Shown piece by piece: positions 8,383 to 17,518 of a stretch of 64,000 bases of DNA; within the stretch, counting starts at the first letter, position 1; the number at the start of each line of letters is the position of its first letter. Below the pieces are notes generated by a model, which ran no database searches, was not told where the DNA came from, and saw only the letters and a list, made by a program, of their open reading frames with translations. This DNA comes from GCA-2708415 sp964353185. GTDB lineage: Bacteria > Pseudomonadota > Alphaproteobacteria > Micavibrionales > Micavibrionaceae. Where the stretch lies: NCBI GenBank assembly GCA_964353185.1, contig CAYGUV010000001.1, positions 62,001-126,000 of the forward strand, written 5' to 3'. The position numbers and the translations under genes were made by a program.

Positions 8383-9093
8383 ATGAGTGAAACAACCCAT
8401 GTATCAAAACAAGGTACTTCTGAATCTCCCACTGAAGCGATAAAGGAAGCGGCGATTCAACAAGAAAACCTTCCTGTGGCGGAGGGGCAAATTGTTGAAG
8501 TCACTATTGTTGCAACGTGGACAACGCCTGATGGACAGCATCACGCATTGGTGACGGCCGAAGTCTTCGAAGATCCTGATTTCCAATTAGAGATTCAATC
8601 AGAAGAAGGTGCAGAAAATGCAGAACAAGCGATAGAAAATTCCATTTCAGAATCTCCATTCTTGGAAGACTCTACAATTTCGGTTAAAATCGAATCTGTC
8701 TGGCAAACGCCTGATGGTAAATGGCATGCAAATGTTAGCTTAGATGCAGCCCCTGAAGAAAAACTTAAAGATGGTGGAAATGTTAATTTAGAAAAAAATA
8801 ATGTCGCAGAATCACCTGTATCGCCCGACATAAAAACAACAAATGATGGGTTAACAGACAATGATCCTAAGATTGATTCTTCTGCTTTAGAGCTTACGCC
8901 TGCTATGGCTGGTGCAGAGGAAGAGTTGGAAAAAGATTTTGATGTGTCTCGCGACCCTAATTCGAAAAGAAGTCAAGATCTCAAAGATAGACCAAAACCT
9001 GAAGGCGGGTATCATAGCGAAGGCTTGAGACGCGAAGATCAGCCTCATTTAGACAAAAAAACAAAACCTAAATTAGAAGAAAAGCCTAATTAA
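8383..9093 (+). CDS. Unknown protein with two copies of a W-x-TPDG beta domain and a charged tail
   Basis: Unrecognised 236-residue soluble protein without a signal peptide. Two related segments are visible: VEVTIVATWTTPDGQHHALVTAEV (about 38-61) and ISVKIESVWQTPDGKWHANVSLDA (about 99-122). They share the pattern V-x-I-x-x-x-W-x-TPDG-x-x-H-A-x-V, so this looks like an internal duplication of a small beta-strand domain. The last 70 residues are polar, charged and probably disordered (KPEGGYHSEGLRREDQPHLDKK). No clear Shine-Dalgarno is seen. Its stop shares bases with the stop of the convergent gdhA gene. Confidence 0.7.
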   Translation: MSETTHVSKQGTSESPTEAIKEAAIQQENLPVAEGQIVEVTIVATWTTPDGQHHALVTAEVFEDPDFQLEIQSEEGAENAEQAIENSISESPFLEDSTISVKIESVWQTPDGKWHANVSLDAAPEEKLKDGGNVNLEKNNVAESPVSPDIKTTNDGLTDNDPKIDSSALELTPAMAGAEEELEKDFDVSRDPNSKRSQDLKDRPKPEGGYHSEGLRREDQPHLDKKTKPKLEEKPN

Positions 9094-10421
9094 TAAGTAC
9101 CGAATGCTTTCATGGCTTTGGCTACTTTTTTGAAGCCACCAAGATTGGCTCCTTTAATATAATTTGTCTTGCCATCTTGATCACCGTTTTCTTTGCAGGT
9201 TTTAAAAATATTTTTCATGATGTTTTTAAGCTCACTATCAACTTCTTCTTTTGTCCAATATTTGCGCATTGAATTTTGTGTTTGTTCTAACCCAGAAACG
9301 GCAACGCCGCCGGCATTCGCCGCCTTTGCTGGGGCTATAATGACATCTTTTTTAATAAGATATTCCGTCGCCTCACTAGTAAGGGGCATATTTGCGCCTT
9401 CACAAACATATTTCGCGCCACCATCTTTGATGGATTTGGCTTCGGCCTTATCAATTTCGTTTTGGGTCGCGCAAGGGAAGGCAACATCACATTCATTGGC
9501 CCATGGCTCTTCCCCTTCTTTATATTCAATACCTTTGATGTCGAGGTCTTTTAATTTTTTGCCTTGGTTTTCTTTAAGGTCATAAATTTTGTCTAGTTCT
9601 TCTGCGGTAAAGCCATCCTCTTTAACAATGCACCCCTTACTATCAGAAAGCGTGATTACTTTTGAATCAAGTTCGATTAACTTCATTGCGGCATGTAAGG
9701 CAACGTTACCAGCGCCTGAAATAGCGCAGCGCATATTTTTAATATCCTCAACATTCTCTTCCAATATATGGTTAAGGAAGTAAACAGCGCCAAATCCTGT
9801 GGCTTCGGGTCTCAAAGCACTTCCGCCAAAGGCAGGGCCTTTACCAGTTAGCACGCCATGGAACTGTGTAGTGAGTTGCTTATAAGCACCAAACAAATAT
9901 CCAATTTCTCGTGCACCCACATTTATGTCGCCTGCGGGGACATCGACATCAGGGCCAATATGTTTATAAAGTTCCATCATAAACGCGCTACAAAAACGAT
10001 AGATATCCGCATCATCGCGATCGCTGGGGTCAAAATCTGATCCGCCTTTGCCACCCCCCATAGGTAGACTGGTGAGGGCATTTTTAAAAGTCTGTTCAAA
10101 TCCTAAAAATTTAAAGGTGTCTAATTTAACTGATGGATGAAAGCGTAAACCGCCTTTGTAAGGGCCAATCGCGTTGTTATATTGCACGCGCCAGCCGTTA
10201 TTAACGTTCACGTTTCCTTTGCCATCCATCCATGTGACACGAAATTGTATAACGCGATCGGGGACAAGCAGGCGCTCTAACACATTATTATCGTTGTATT
10301 CCGGGTTTTTTTCCAAAAATGGAATAACGTCGTGCATTACGTCATCGACCGCCTGATGAAAATCATTTTCCCCTGCAGTGTTACCTTTTACAGAGTTAAC
10401 AACGTTTAGTAGGTCGGACAT
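9090..10421 (-). CDS. gdhA: Glutamate dehydrogenase, NADP-type hexameric
   Basis: Forms glutamate from 2-oxoglutarate and ammonia. The 443-residue length and motifs fit the short hexameric family: GPYKGGLRFHPSV, FKNALTSLPMGGGKGGSDFDP with the catalytic and substrate lysines, DVDVPAGDINVG, the Rossmann motif ISGAGNVALHAA, and CEGANMPLT. NADP preference is inferred from family membership. It lies 33 bases downstream of the DUF2945 gene on the same strand and could be co-transcribed. Its stop codon overlaps that of the convergent unknown gene in the tetranucleotide TTAA at 9090-9093. Confidence 0.95.
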   Translation of the reverse strand: MSDLLNVVNSVKGNTAGENDFHQAVDDVMHDVIPFLEKNPEYNDNNVLERLLVPDRVIQFRVTWMDGKGNVNVNNGWRVQYNNAIGPYKGGLRFHPSVKLDTFKFLGFEQTFKNALTSLPMGGGKGGSDFDPSDRDDADIYRFCSAFMMELYKHIGPDVDVPAGDINVGAREIGYLFGAYKQLTTQFHGVLTGKGPAFGGSALRPEATGFGAVYFLNHILEENVEDIKNMRCAISGAGNVALHAAMKLIELDSKVITLSDSKGCIVKEDGFTAEELDKIYDLKENQGKKLKDLDIKGIEYKEGEEPWANECDVAFPCATQNEIDKAEAKSIKDGGAKYVCEGANMPLTSEATEYLIKKDVIIAPAKAANAGGVAVSGLEQTQNSMRKYWTKEEVDSELKNIMKNIFKTCKENGDQDGKTNYIKGANLGGFKKVAKAMKAFGTY

Positions 10422-10454
10422 AGTATTAAAGCCTTGTATTAATTGGTTAAATTT

Positions 10455-10676
10455 TTATTTATCAGCTTTGCTCACTTCTGATTCAAGCTTTAATACATTG
10501 TTAGCATCATCTGTATCGATGTAAAGAGCGGCATTATCATCATCCCCATCTCTTGTAACTTCGTTTCCGTCAATGGTGCGCGTCACTTTTTTGGTAAAAC
10601 GGCTTTGGATTGTTCCTGTGCCTTTTCCATTGCCCCAGTCCCATTCAACTTTGTCACCTTCGTTAAATTTAGTCAT
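10455..10676 (-). CDS. DUF2945 (HVA1/TUDOR-like) small protein
   Basis: A 73-residue protein starting FNEGDKVEWDWGNGKGTGTI and containing a run of acidic residues and ALYIDTDD, the arrangement of the DUF2945 family, also called hypervirulence-associated TUDOR domain. Members are small SH3-like proteins of unclear function. It is upstream of gdhA on the same strand with a 33-base gap. Confidence 0.75.
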   Translation of the reverse strand: MTKFNEGDKVEWDWGNGKGTGTIQSRFTKKVTRTIDGNEVTRDGDDDNAALYIDTDDANNVLKLESEVSKADK

Positions 10677-10815
10677 GATTTTCTCTTATTATGTTTAAGT
10701 AACTGTAAAAACTAATAAAAATAGTTAAAAGTTCAAATTAATTGCCAAAATCCGTCAATCAAACAATAATAACGTATGTAAATTGGGGGTTTTTGCGTTT
10801 TTCCCTTGGTTTTAT

Positions 10816-10845
10816 TTTACAAAATCTGTATGTTTTTAATATACA
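10816..10845 (+). promoter_or_regulatory. Possible sigma70 promoter for the PodJ-like gene
   Basis: TTTACA (10816-10821) and TATACA (10840-10845) are separated by 18 bases and lie 37 bases before the start codon. The region 10677-10881 otherwise holds only AT-rich sequence between two divergent genes. Confidence 0.35.
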
Positions 10846-10881
10846 TAAGGTAGTAATAAGTAATTTGAAGGGTTTTCGATC

Positions 10882-12981
10882 ATGCGATCAAAAAGAACAC
10901 CAGATAGAGTTCACGTCGTCAGAACACCTGAACAATCAAATAATAAAACAGCGGTATCATCCAATAATGAAAGCCGCGAGATTGCCCTTATGTTGGCGCA
11001 AATTAGCAACAAGTTAAAACGTAGTGAGACAGAGCGATATAAATTGCTGACCGAATTGCGTGATTATCGTGAAACGCTTGATCATTTAAAAGATAAAGCG
11101 GAAAATTCAGAAAAAGCATATCAAGAATTAGAAGCCCGTTTGGGAAATAATGGTGTGACATCTGAACGCCAAAGTAAGTTTGAAAAAACATTAAAAGCTA
11201 CAGAAGAAAAAATGGTTAAAGCCATTGCGGGGCAGGCACTAATTGATAAACGTCTTCAAGATACTGAAGAAAAGCAAATGATGATTGATCAACAGATTGA
11301 AAAGTCAGTTGAAAACCAAAAGAAAATCGAACATCAAATTGAAATGAATATCCAAGACAAATCACGCTTATTGCGTAAGATGGAACGTCTTGAAGAAATG
11401 ATGACAGATACGCAAGATACATTGCGTGCAAAAGCAATGGTATTGCTTACGGATAAAAGCTCGGCTAGCAAAGTGCAACTTCAGGCGCCCGCGTTTGGCG
11501 AAGGCAGCCCACAAATTGAAGGTCATCATTTTATGGCTGAACCAGTAGCACCCTGGAAGAGATATATTAATATGCAGACTGTTGGTTTAGTATCGATGGT
11601 TATTGCTGCATTATTAGCAGGGTGGGCGATTAGCCAAATTCAAAAAATAGCACCAAGTAGTAATCAAGAATCTACGAACCAAACAATCACATCAAATGAA
11701 GCGGATATGGCGCCTATTTTCACAAGTGTCGATACGTTGAGAGAGCAGAATAATGTAAACGCCGATTTTGTTGAGGACGCGGCAGCCGTTCAATCATTGC
11801 CAGAAAATGTTATTGATTATTCTGACGATCAATTATTAGAAGCTTTGAGTTCTGATCCAGAAGGTTTGGCCGAGCAATTAAATGCGATTGAGCCAGAATC
11901 CGCGACTGAGGAAGCGCCGGTTGAGGTACAAAATTTAGAGAAAGAGCCAGTCAGTGAGGTTATTCCTTTAAATGATACAAAATCGGAATTTCCAGATTTA
12001 AACATGACGGTCACAAACCCATTGGATAATTTTGACCAAGTAGCGTTTAAGCAAGATAAAGATATTGAAACGCAAATTAATGAGATTGTAAAATCTTCAC
12101 CGCCTTTATCTGAGTTTATACGGGATACAGCGTTACCCGCACAGGTGCAAAAAATTGAAGCTGCTGCGTTTGCTGGCAATGCAGAAGCGCAACATGACAT
12201 AGGCGCAATTTACGTAGCAGGCCCAGGCGGCATAGAACAAAATTTCGAGAAAGCTAATTTCTGGTTTTTGAAAGCGGCACAAAAAAATATACCAAATGCA
12301 ATTTACAATCTAGGTGTTCTAAACCATCAAGGGCTGGGTGTAGAGCAGGACTTGGACAAGGCATTATATTGGTATCGTGAAGCAGCAAAACGTGGCCATG
12401 CAGAGGCGCAATATAATTTAGGTATTTCGCATATCGAAGGTATTGGCACAGACTATGACCCTGCGTTAGCCGCTGATTTCTTTGAACGTGCGGCAAATAA
12501 TGGAATTGTTGAGGCTGCTTATAATTTAGGATTAATCTATGAAAATGGATTGTTAGGTAATGTTAAATTAGAAGAGGCATTGCTTTGGTATAATATTGCA
12601 GCAGTACAAGGTAATTTAGAAGCACAAAAAGCAATGGAACAAATCGCCCAGAAATTACAAATTGGTACCGAAGATATAGGTAAATTTGTCGATCGAATGC
12701 AGGCGATTAATTTGTCAGTAAAAGGCAAAAGAGCCGGCCCAGATTTGACAAATATACCATCATCAAGACTGGAATCATCGAAAGCGATTACAGCGCAGAT
12801 CCAAGAGTACCTTGCGCTTTCTGGTCAATATAACGGGCCATCAGATGGTATTAATGGCCCCAAAACAGAGAACGCGATTAAAAAATATCAGGCAGAAAAT
12901 AATATGGCTGTAACGGGAGCACCTTCAAAAGTTTTGCTCAATCACATGGTAAATAATACACTAGCGAACGCCGCAAATTAA
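10882..12981 (+). CDS. PodJ-like polar organizer: coiled coil, one TM, Sel1 repeats, peptidoglycan-binding domain
   Basis: A 699-residue protein with the architecture of Caulobacter PodJ. Residues about 35-190 are a charged cytoplasmic coiled coil; one membrane span lies near 232-250 (VGLVSMVIAALLAGWAI); then comes an acidic low-complexity linker. Four Sel1-type repeats follow (about 420-585, for example AEAQHDIGAIYVAGPGG and AEAQYNLGISHIEGIG), and a peptidoglycan_binding_1 domain lies at about 630-690 (IQEYLALSGQYNGPSDGINGP). In Caulobacter, PodJ recruits polar pilus and signalling proteins including PleC. Here the same window carries divK, pleD and a pilus operon, which fits a polar role. 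The assignment is by architecture; sequence similarity could not be measured. GAAGGG lies upstream of the start. Confidence 0.7.
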   Translation: MRSKRTPDRVHVVRTPEQSNNKTAVSSNNESREIALMLAQISNKLKRSETERYKLLTELRDYRETLDHLKDKAENSEKAYQELEARLGNNGVTSERQSKFEKTLKATEEKMVKAIAGQALIDKRLQDTEEKQMMIDQQIEKSVENQKKIEHQIEMNIQDKSRLLRKMERLEEMMTDTQDTLRAKAMVLLTDKSSASKVQLQAPAFGEGSPQIEGHHFMAEPVAPWKRYINMQTVGLVSMVIAALLAGWAISQIQKIAPSSNQESTNQTITSNEADMAPIFTSVDTLREQNNVNADFVEDAAAVQSLPENVIDYSDDQLLEALSSDPEGLAEQLNAIEPESATEEAPVEVQNLEKEPVSEVIPLNDTKSEFPDLNMTVTNPLDNFDQVAFKQDKDIETQINEIVKSSPPLSEFIRDTALPAQVQKIEAAAFAGNAEAQHDIGAIYVAGPGGIEQNFEKANFWFLKAAQKNIPNAIYNLGVLNHQGLGVEQDLDKALYWYREAAKRGHAEAQYNLGISHIEGIGTDYDPALAADFFERAANNGIVEAAYNLGLIYENGLLGNVKLEEALLWYNIAAVQGNLEAQKAMEQIAQKLQIGTEDIGKFVDRMQAINLSVKGKRAGPDLTNIPSSRLESSKAITAQIQEYLALSGQYNGPSDGINGPKTENAIKKYQAENNMAVTGAPSKVLLNHMVNNTLANAAN

Positions 12982-13829
12982 TTATTTAAACTTACAGCGC
13001 GCGCCCACCAATGTGGGTTTTCTTTTTGAATTTTTTCTGCTGCGCGCTGTGCCGCTATTTCAGTTGAAAATAATCCAAAACAGCATGATCCACTGCCTGT
13101 CATTCTGGATAAAATGCAATTTTCAAAACTTTTTAAAGTAACTAAAATACTTTTTATTTCAGGAATATTATTTATGGCTGCGTTTGTTAGGTCATTATTT
13201 GTTGTTTTTAAAAAGGAAAAAATATCTTTATCAGAAATGCTTTCTTTTAAATTCAATAATGGCGATGAAAAAGGTTGTTTATATTGCGCGAATATATCAG
13301 CAGTAGAACAATGTTTATTCGGAAAGATAAGCACGGCGTGAAGAGGTTTTAAAATTTCTATTGGCGTTATCTTTTCCCCAATGCCGCGTATGATAGAAGT
13401 TTTTGATTTAAAGCACATGGGTACGTCCGCGCCCAAATTTAAAAGAATTTTATTAAGAGATTGAGAATCAATATTGAGTTCTAAAAATTCAATCAAGGCA
13501 TGAATAACTGCTGCTGCGTTGGATGATCCACCGCCAAGCCCCGCACCTATAGGGATATTCTTTTCTAAGGTAATGGAAAGATTAGGCGCAATATTTGCAT
13601 GATCCGCTATCATGTTTACGGCGGTTGTAATAATATTTTGATCTGTTTCAATTGCTTCAGCATAAGGACCTGTTATTGTCAGTTGATAACTATTGCCGTG
13701 ATGAATGGTAATCCAGTCACCAAAATTCGCAAATGTAACAAGGGATTCTAAGATGTGGTAGTTTTCGTGGGTTTTGCCCGTGACATGTAAAAATAAATTA
13801 ATTTTTGCAGGCGAAAATTTTTTGATCAT
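12978..13829 (-). CDS. ispE: 4-diphosphocytidyl-2-C-methyl-D-erythritol kinase
   Basis: GHMP kinase of the non-mevalonate isoprenoid pathway. The N-terminal SPAKINLFLHVTGK and the ATP-binding loop NIPIGAGLGGGSSNAAA (91-107) are diagnostic, as is the C-terminal RMTGSGSCCFGLF. Length 283 is normal. It is followed upstream on the same strand by the TPR gene (15-base gap), an order common in alphaproteobacteria. Its stop overlaps the stop of the convergent PodJ-like gene (TTAA at 12978-12981). Confidence 0.95.
   Translation of the reverse strand: MIKKFSPAKINLFLHVTGKTHENYHILESLVTFANFGDWITIHHGNSYQLTITGPYAEAIETDQNIITTAVNMIADHANIAPNLSITLEKNIPIGAGLGGGSSNAAAVIHALIEFLELNIDSQSLNKILLNLGADVPMCFKSKTSIIRGIGEKITPIEILKPLHAVLIFPNKHCSTADIFAQYKQPFSSPLLNLKESISDKDIFSFLKTTNNDLTNAAINNIPEIKSILVTLKSFENCILSRMTGSGSCCFGLFSTEIAAQRAAEKIQKENPHWWARAVSLNN
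13004..13027 (+). terminator. Terminator of the PodJ-like gene, inside the 3' end of ispE
   Basis: CCCAC (13004-13008), a four-base loop and GTGGG (13013-13017) are followed by TTTTCTTTTT. A larger inverted repeat, ACAGCGCGC at 12994-13002 and GCGCGCTGT at 13042-13050, encloses it. The whole element lies within the coding sequence of the opposing ispE gene. Confidence 0.55.
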
Positions 13830-13844
13830 TTAAACAAACTTAAA

Positions 13845-15737
13845 TTACAGCTCAGTCCCAATACTTGATTGAGCATCAGAAGATTTTTTAGGTTGGTGTG
13901 CGCTCTCCGATAATTCTTGCACGTTATCAGATAGGCCGTTTTGTAGCTTTGAATTAATTGACATGGTGAGGTCTAAATCTTCATCCTCTTGATTATTTAA
14001 GGCGCGGCTCCATTGAAACCTTGCTTCTTGTTTACGACCTAAGCGGTAATATGCATCGCCCAAGTGATCATTGATTGTCGCATCATAAGGAAGAAGCTCT
14101 ACAGCGCGTTCAAGATAGGTGATAGCATCTTCATAATTTCCTAATTTATAATTCACCCAGCCTAAAGAATCTGCAATATAACCATCATCAGGGCGCAAAG
14201 TATGAGCACGTTGAATCATTTCTAATGAGGCTTCTAAATTAATGCCTTGATCGGCCCAGCTATAACCTAAATAATTAAGCAAATATGGTTCATCAGGTCT
14301 AAATTGAAGGGCGGCTAATAAATCTTTTTCCGCTTTCTTGAATTCGCCAAGGCGTTCGTAAGACATGCCGCGCGAATATAATATATACCAATATTTTTCT
14401 GGAATGGGGGAGAGAGTATCGATGATAATGGTGTAAGTCTCTGCCGCTTTTTTATAGTTTTCATTGTATCGGTATATATCACCAATTTGGTTTAACGCTT
14501 CAATGTCATTGGTTTTATTGTAAATATCTTGAAGCGTAGAAATAGCTTTTTCATCATCTTTTTGTTTATTGTATAAATCAGATATTTGACGTTGGGCAAG
14601 AATAAACTGATCAGACCCCGAAGACATTTTTTGGAGCTCAATAATAGCATCATCAAAGCGATCGTTACGTGTATAAATATCACTTATGATAAAATGTGGT
14701 CTTGTTAGTTCCGGGTTTAGGTATAGTGACATTTGGGCGAAAATATTGGCTACATCATCGCTATATTCACGGATAAGAATCTCGGACATATCTGATAAAA
14801 TTAATGCGGCTCCCTGCTTAGGGGAATTTATAGTCGGAATTTTTAATAAGGAATCAATAGGCTTATTTTTCTCCAAATTAGAAATTTTTTGATCTATCTC
14901 CTGATTAGAAAAATTACGATCTTGTAAGATCTTTAAAAGTAAAAGCGATATGTCTTTTTGCCCATATAAATAAAAAATATCAGCAAATTTTTCTGCATCC
15001 CTTGCGTCTAATTCATTGGGATTGAAAGATTGAATAGCATATGTTTCTACTGCTTGTTTTTGATCCGTAAATAGGCCCGCTAATAATGCATGATATGAAT
15101 ATATGTTGGTTGGCAATAAATTCTTCGTATTAATATTCTTATTGATGCTGCCATCTGTGTTTAGAGTGTTTGCCCACATAGATAAGATAGGCGTGATAAA
15201 CGCTGCGATTGAATTTGTTTGTAATGATTTAAGTTTTTCGTCTGCTTCGACATATTGTGCTTTTTGAAAATAATCAATTGTTATGAACAAGGTCGCAAAA
15301 ATATTATCTGGGTTTGATTTGTGGACGTCATGTGCAAGACGAATGGCTTTGTCATACTTGCCTGCGCTCATCGCTAGTATCATAGAATGGCTATGCAGGT
15401 CAGTGGCTGTTGGTGTATCGCTCCCTTCTTCATAGTTCAAAGGAGAGACTACTTCAGACATAAATTTATCAGCGGAATCCCAATCTTTTTGATTTTGCGC
15501 GAATTTACCAGCAAGAAAATTACCTGATTTGGTTTTACGAACGTAATTATTATTTGCGCGTAACATAGAGATAAGCTGCTGCGTTCTATCACCGTCGTCT
15601 TCATGAACAAAGTCATAGGCCGCAGGATTTGTCTGTGGGTCGAAATATTTGGGAATAAGATATTCCGCGCCAAAATACCCAGACGCTAACGCGATAAGGC
15701 ATAAAGGGACAATCTTATTCTTAGGTATTCCAGCCAT
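13845..15737 (-). CDS. Membrane-anchored tetratricopeptide-repeat protein
   Basis: A 630-residue protein with a short uncleaved or signal-type hydrophobic N-terminus (VPLCLIALASGYFGAEYLI) and TPR units through most of its length. The C-terminal repeats are clearest, for example AEKDLLAALQFRPDEPYLLNYLGYSWADQG and the later DAITYLERAVELLPYD. It lies between ETF-QO and ispE, a neighbourhood seen in other alphaproteobacteria. The function is unknown; TPR proteins of this layout usually scaffold envelope complexes. Confidence 0.8.
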   Translation of the reverse strand: MAGIPKNKIVPLCLIALASGYFGAEYLIPKYFDPQTNPAAYDFVHEDDGDRTQQLISMLRANNNYVRKTKSGNFLAGKFAQNQKDWDSADKFMSEVVSPLNYEEGSDTPTATDLHSHSMILAMSAGKYDKAIRLAHDVHKSNPDNIFATLFITIDYFQKAQYVEADEKLKSLQTNSIAAFITPILSMWANTLNTDGSINKNINTKNLLPTNIYSYHALLAGLFTDQKQAVETYAIQSFNPNELDARDAEKFADIFYLYGQKDISLLLLKILQDRNFSNQEIDQKISNLEKNKPIDSLLKIPTINSPKQGAALILSDMSEILIREYSDDVANIFAQMSLYLNPELTRPHFIISDIYTRNDRFDDAIIELQKMSSGSDQFILAQRQISDLYNKQKDDEKAISTLQDIYNKTNDIEALNQIGDIYRYNENYKKAAETYTIIIDTLSPIPEKYWYILYSRGMSYERLGEFKKAEKDLLAALQFRPDEPYLLNYLGYSWADQGINLEASLEMIQRAHTLRPDDGYIADSLGWVNYKLGNYEDAITYLERAVELLPYDATINDHLGDAYYRLGRKQEARFQWSRALNNQEDEDLDLTMSINSKLQNGLSDNVQELSESAHQPKKSSDAQSSIGTEL

Positions 15738-15769
15738 AATATTCTTTCAATCGTTTTTTTTAATATAAT

Positions 15770-17407
15770 TTACATGTTGCCGTAATTGGGCCCACCACCA
15801 CCTTGTGGGACGGTCCAATTAATATTTTGTGATGGGTCTTTAATATCACATGTTTTGCAATGGATACAGTTTTGCGCGTTGATTTGAAATTTTTGTTCGC
15901 CATTTTCTTCAACGACCTCATATACGGCGGCCGGGCAATAACGTTGTGCAGGTTCTGCATATTCGGGTAAATTGACCTGAATTGGCACGCTCGGATCTTT
16001 AAGTTTTAGATGGTTCGGTTGATCTTCGGCGTGGTTTGTATTGGTCAGTTGAACGCTGGTGAGTTTATCAAAAACCAAAACACCATCAGGTTTAGGATAA
16101 TCAATAGGGGTGCAATCTGATGCCTTTTTCAACTGTGCATGGTCTGCATGATTTTTTAATGTATAAGGAAGCAACCAGCCGCCTATGGTTTGAAACGCCG
16201 CGTGCGCCATACCTGCCCATAAGCCCCAATGAAACCCGGGGCGCATATTGCGTTCCTTATACAACTCTTTATAAAGCCATGATGATTTTACGTTGTCTGT
16301 ATAGGCGCTACACTCCAAACCATAAGCTGCACCATCTTCAGAGAGTAGGGCATAAATAGATTCTGCGGCAATCATTCCTGACTTAATCGCGGTATGGTTT
16401 CCTTTTATTTTAGGGACATTTAAAAAACCTGCGCTGTCCCCCGCCAGTAAGCCGCCGGCAAAGGTAAGTTTTGGTAAAGATTGAATACCTCCTTCGACAA
16501 GAGTTTTTGCACCAAAGGATAGACGCCTTCCACCTTCTAATAATTTTTTAATTTTAGGATGAGTTTTAAATTTCTGCATTTCCCAATAGGGTGAGCAATA
16601 AGTATTGGTGTAATCTAATCCTGTGACAAAGCCGATGGAGATTTGATTATCTTGCTGATGATAAATCCATGATCCACCATAAGTCTTTGTATCAAGTGGC
16701 CAACCGAGAGTATGCGTAATTTTTCCTTCTTCATGCTTTGTAGGATCAATTTCCCACACTTCCTTTACGCCCAATGCATAAGTCTGTGGATCAGCATTTT
16801 CACGCAAGTTAAACTTTTGAATAAGTTCTTTTGTTAATGATCCATGACACCCTTCGCAAAAGACAGTTTGCTTGGCATGTAATTCCACGCCTGGTTCGAA
16901 CAAGTCAGTTCTTTCACCTTCCTTATTAATCCCCATATCGCCCGTTGCCACGCCAATAATGGCATCGTTAGAATCATATAAAAGTTCCGAAGCGGCAAAG
17001 CCTGCGAATATTTCGATACCCAATTCTTCGGCTTGACCTGCCAACCATCGTCCTAATTCACCAAGGCTGATGATGTAATTGCCATGATTTTTCATTTGTG
17101 GAGGCGTAGGCAGCTTAAAGCTACTTGTTTTATTTAAAAATAAGAATTCATCTGTGCCTGCTTCGCATTTAAGGGGGGCGCCACGCTCTTTCCAATCGGG
17201 AATAAGCTCATTTAACGATTTGGGGTCTAATACTGCGCCTGAGAGCAAATGAGCCCCAATTTCTGAGCCTTTTTCCAAGATGCAAACTGATATATCCGCA
17301 TTAAGTTGTTTTAGACGTATAGCTGTAGATAATCCCGCGGGGCCTCCACCGACAATAACAACGTCATATTTCATGGATTCACGGTCATTACGAATTGGTT
17401 CAGGCAT
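15770..17407 (-). CDS. Electron-transfer flavoprotein:ubiquinone oxidoreductase
   Basis: Passes electrons from ETF (fatty-acid and amino-acid oxidation) to the quinone pool at the inner membrane. The FAD-binding motif VVIVGGGPAGLSTAIRL is near the N-terminus and FAGGLLAGDSAGFLN lies mid-protein. The last 55 residues hold the [4Fe-4S] ligands in CPAAVYE and CIHCKTCDIKDP. Length 545 is right for bacterial and mitochondrial ETF-QO. AAGGA lies before the ATG. The genes for ETF itself are not in the window. Confidence 0.95.
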   Translation of the reverse strand: MPEPIRNDRESMKYDVVIVGGGPAGLSTAIRLKQLNADISVCILEKGSEIGAHLLSGAVLDPKSLNELIPDWKERGAPLKCEAGTDEFLFLNKTSSFKLPTPPQMKNHGNYIISLGELGRWLAGQAEELGIEIFAGFAASELLYDSNDAIIGVATGDMGINKEGERTDLFEPGVELHAKQTVFCEGCHGSLTKELIQKFNLRENADPQTYALGVKEVWEIDPTKHEEGKITHTLGWPLDTKTYGGSWIYHQQDNQISIGFVTGLDYTNTYCSPYWEMQKFKTHPKIKKLLEGGRRLSFGAKTLVEGGIQSLPKLTFAGGLLAGDSAGFLNVPKIKGNHTAIKSGMIAAESIYALLSEDGAAYGLECSAYTDNVKSSWLYKELYKERNMRPGFHWGLWAGMAHAAFQTIGGWLLPYTLKNHADHAQLKKASDCTPIDYPKPDGVLVFDKLTSVQLTNTNHAEDQPNHLKLKDPSVPIQVNLPEYAEPAQRYCPAAVYEVVEENGEQKFQINAQNCIHCKTCDIKDPSQNINWTVPQGGGGPNYGNM

Positions 17408-17518
17408 AAGATTTCCTTAGGATTATTAGGGTTATTGTTTGTTATAAAAATTCCTTCTTTTACTTTTGAAGGGAAATTCTTTAAATATAATTAATATAGT
17501 ATAACGAATTGGCAAAAT

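Noticed and set aside
10742..11017. Alternative frame from a TTG start overlapping the PodJ-like gene
   Set aside because: Overlaps the real gene in another frame and has no homologous features.
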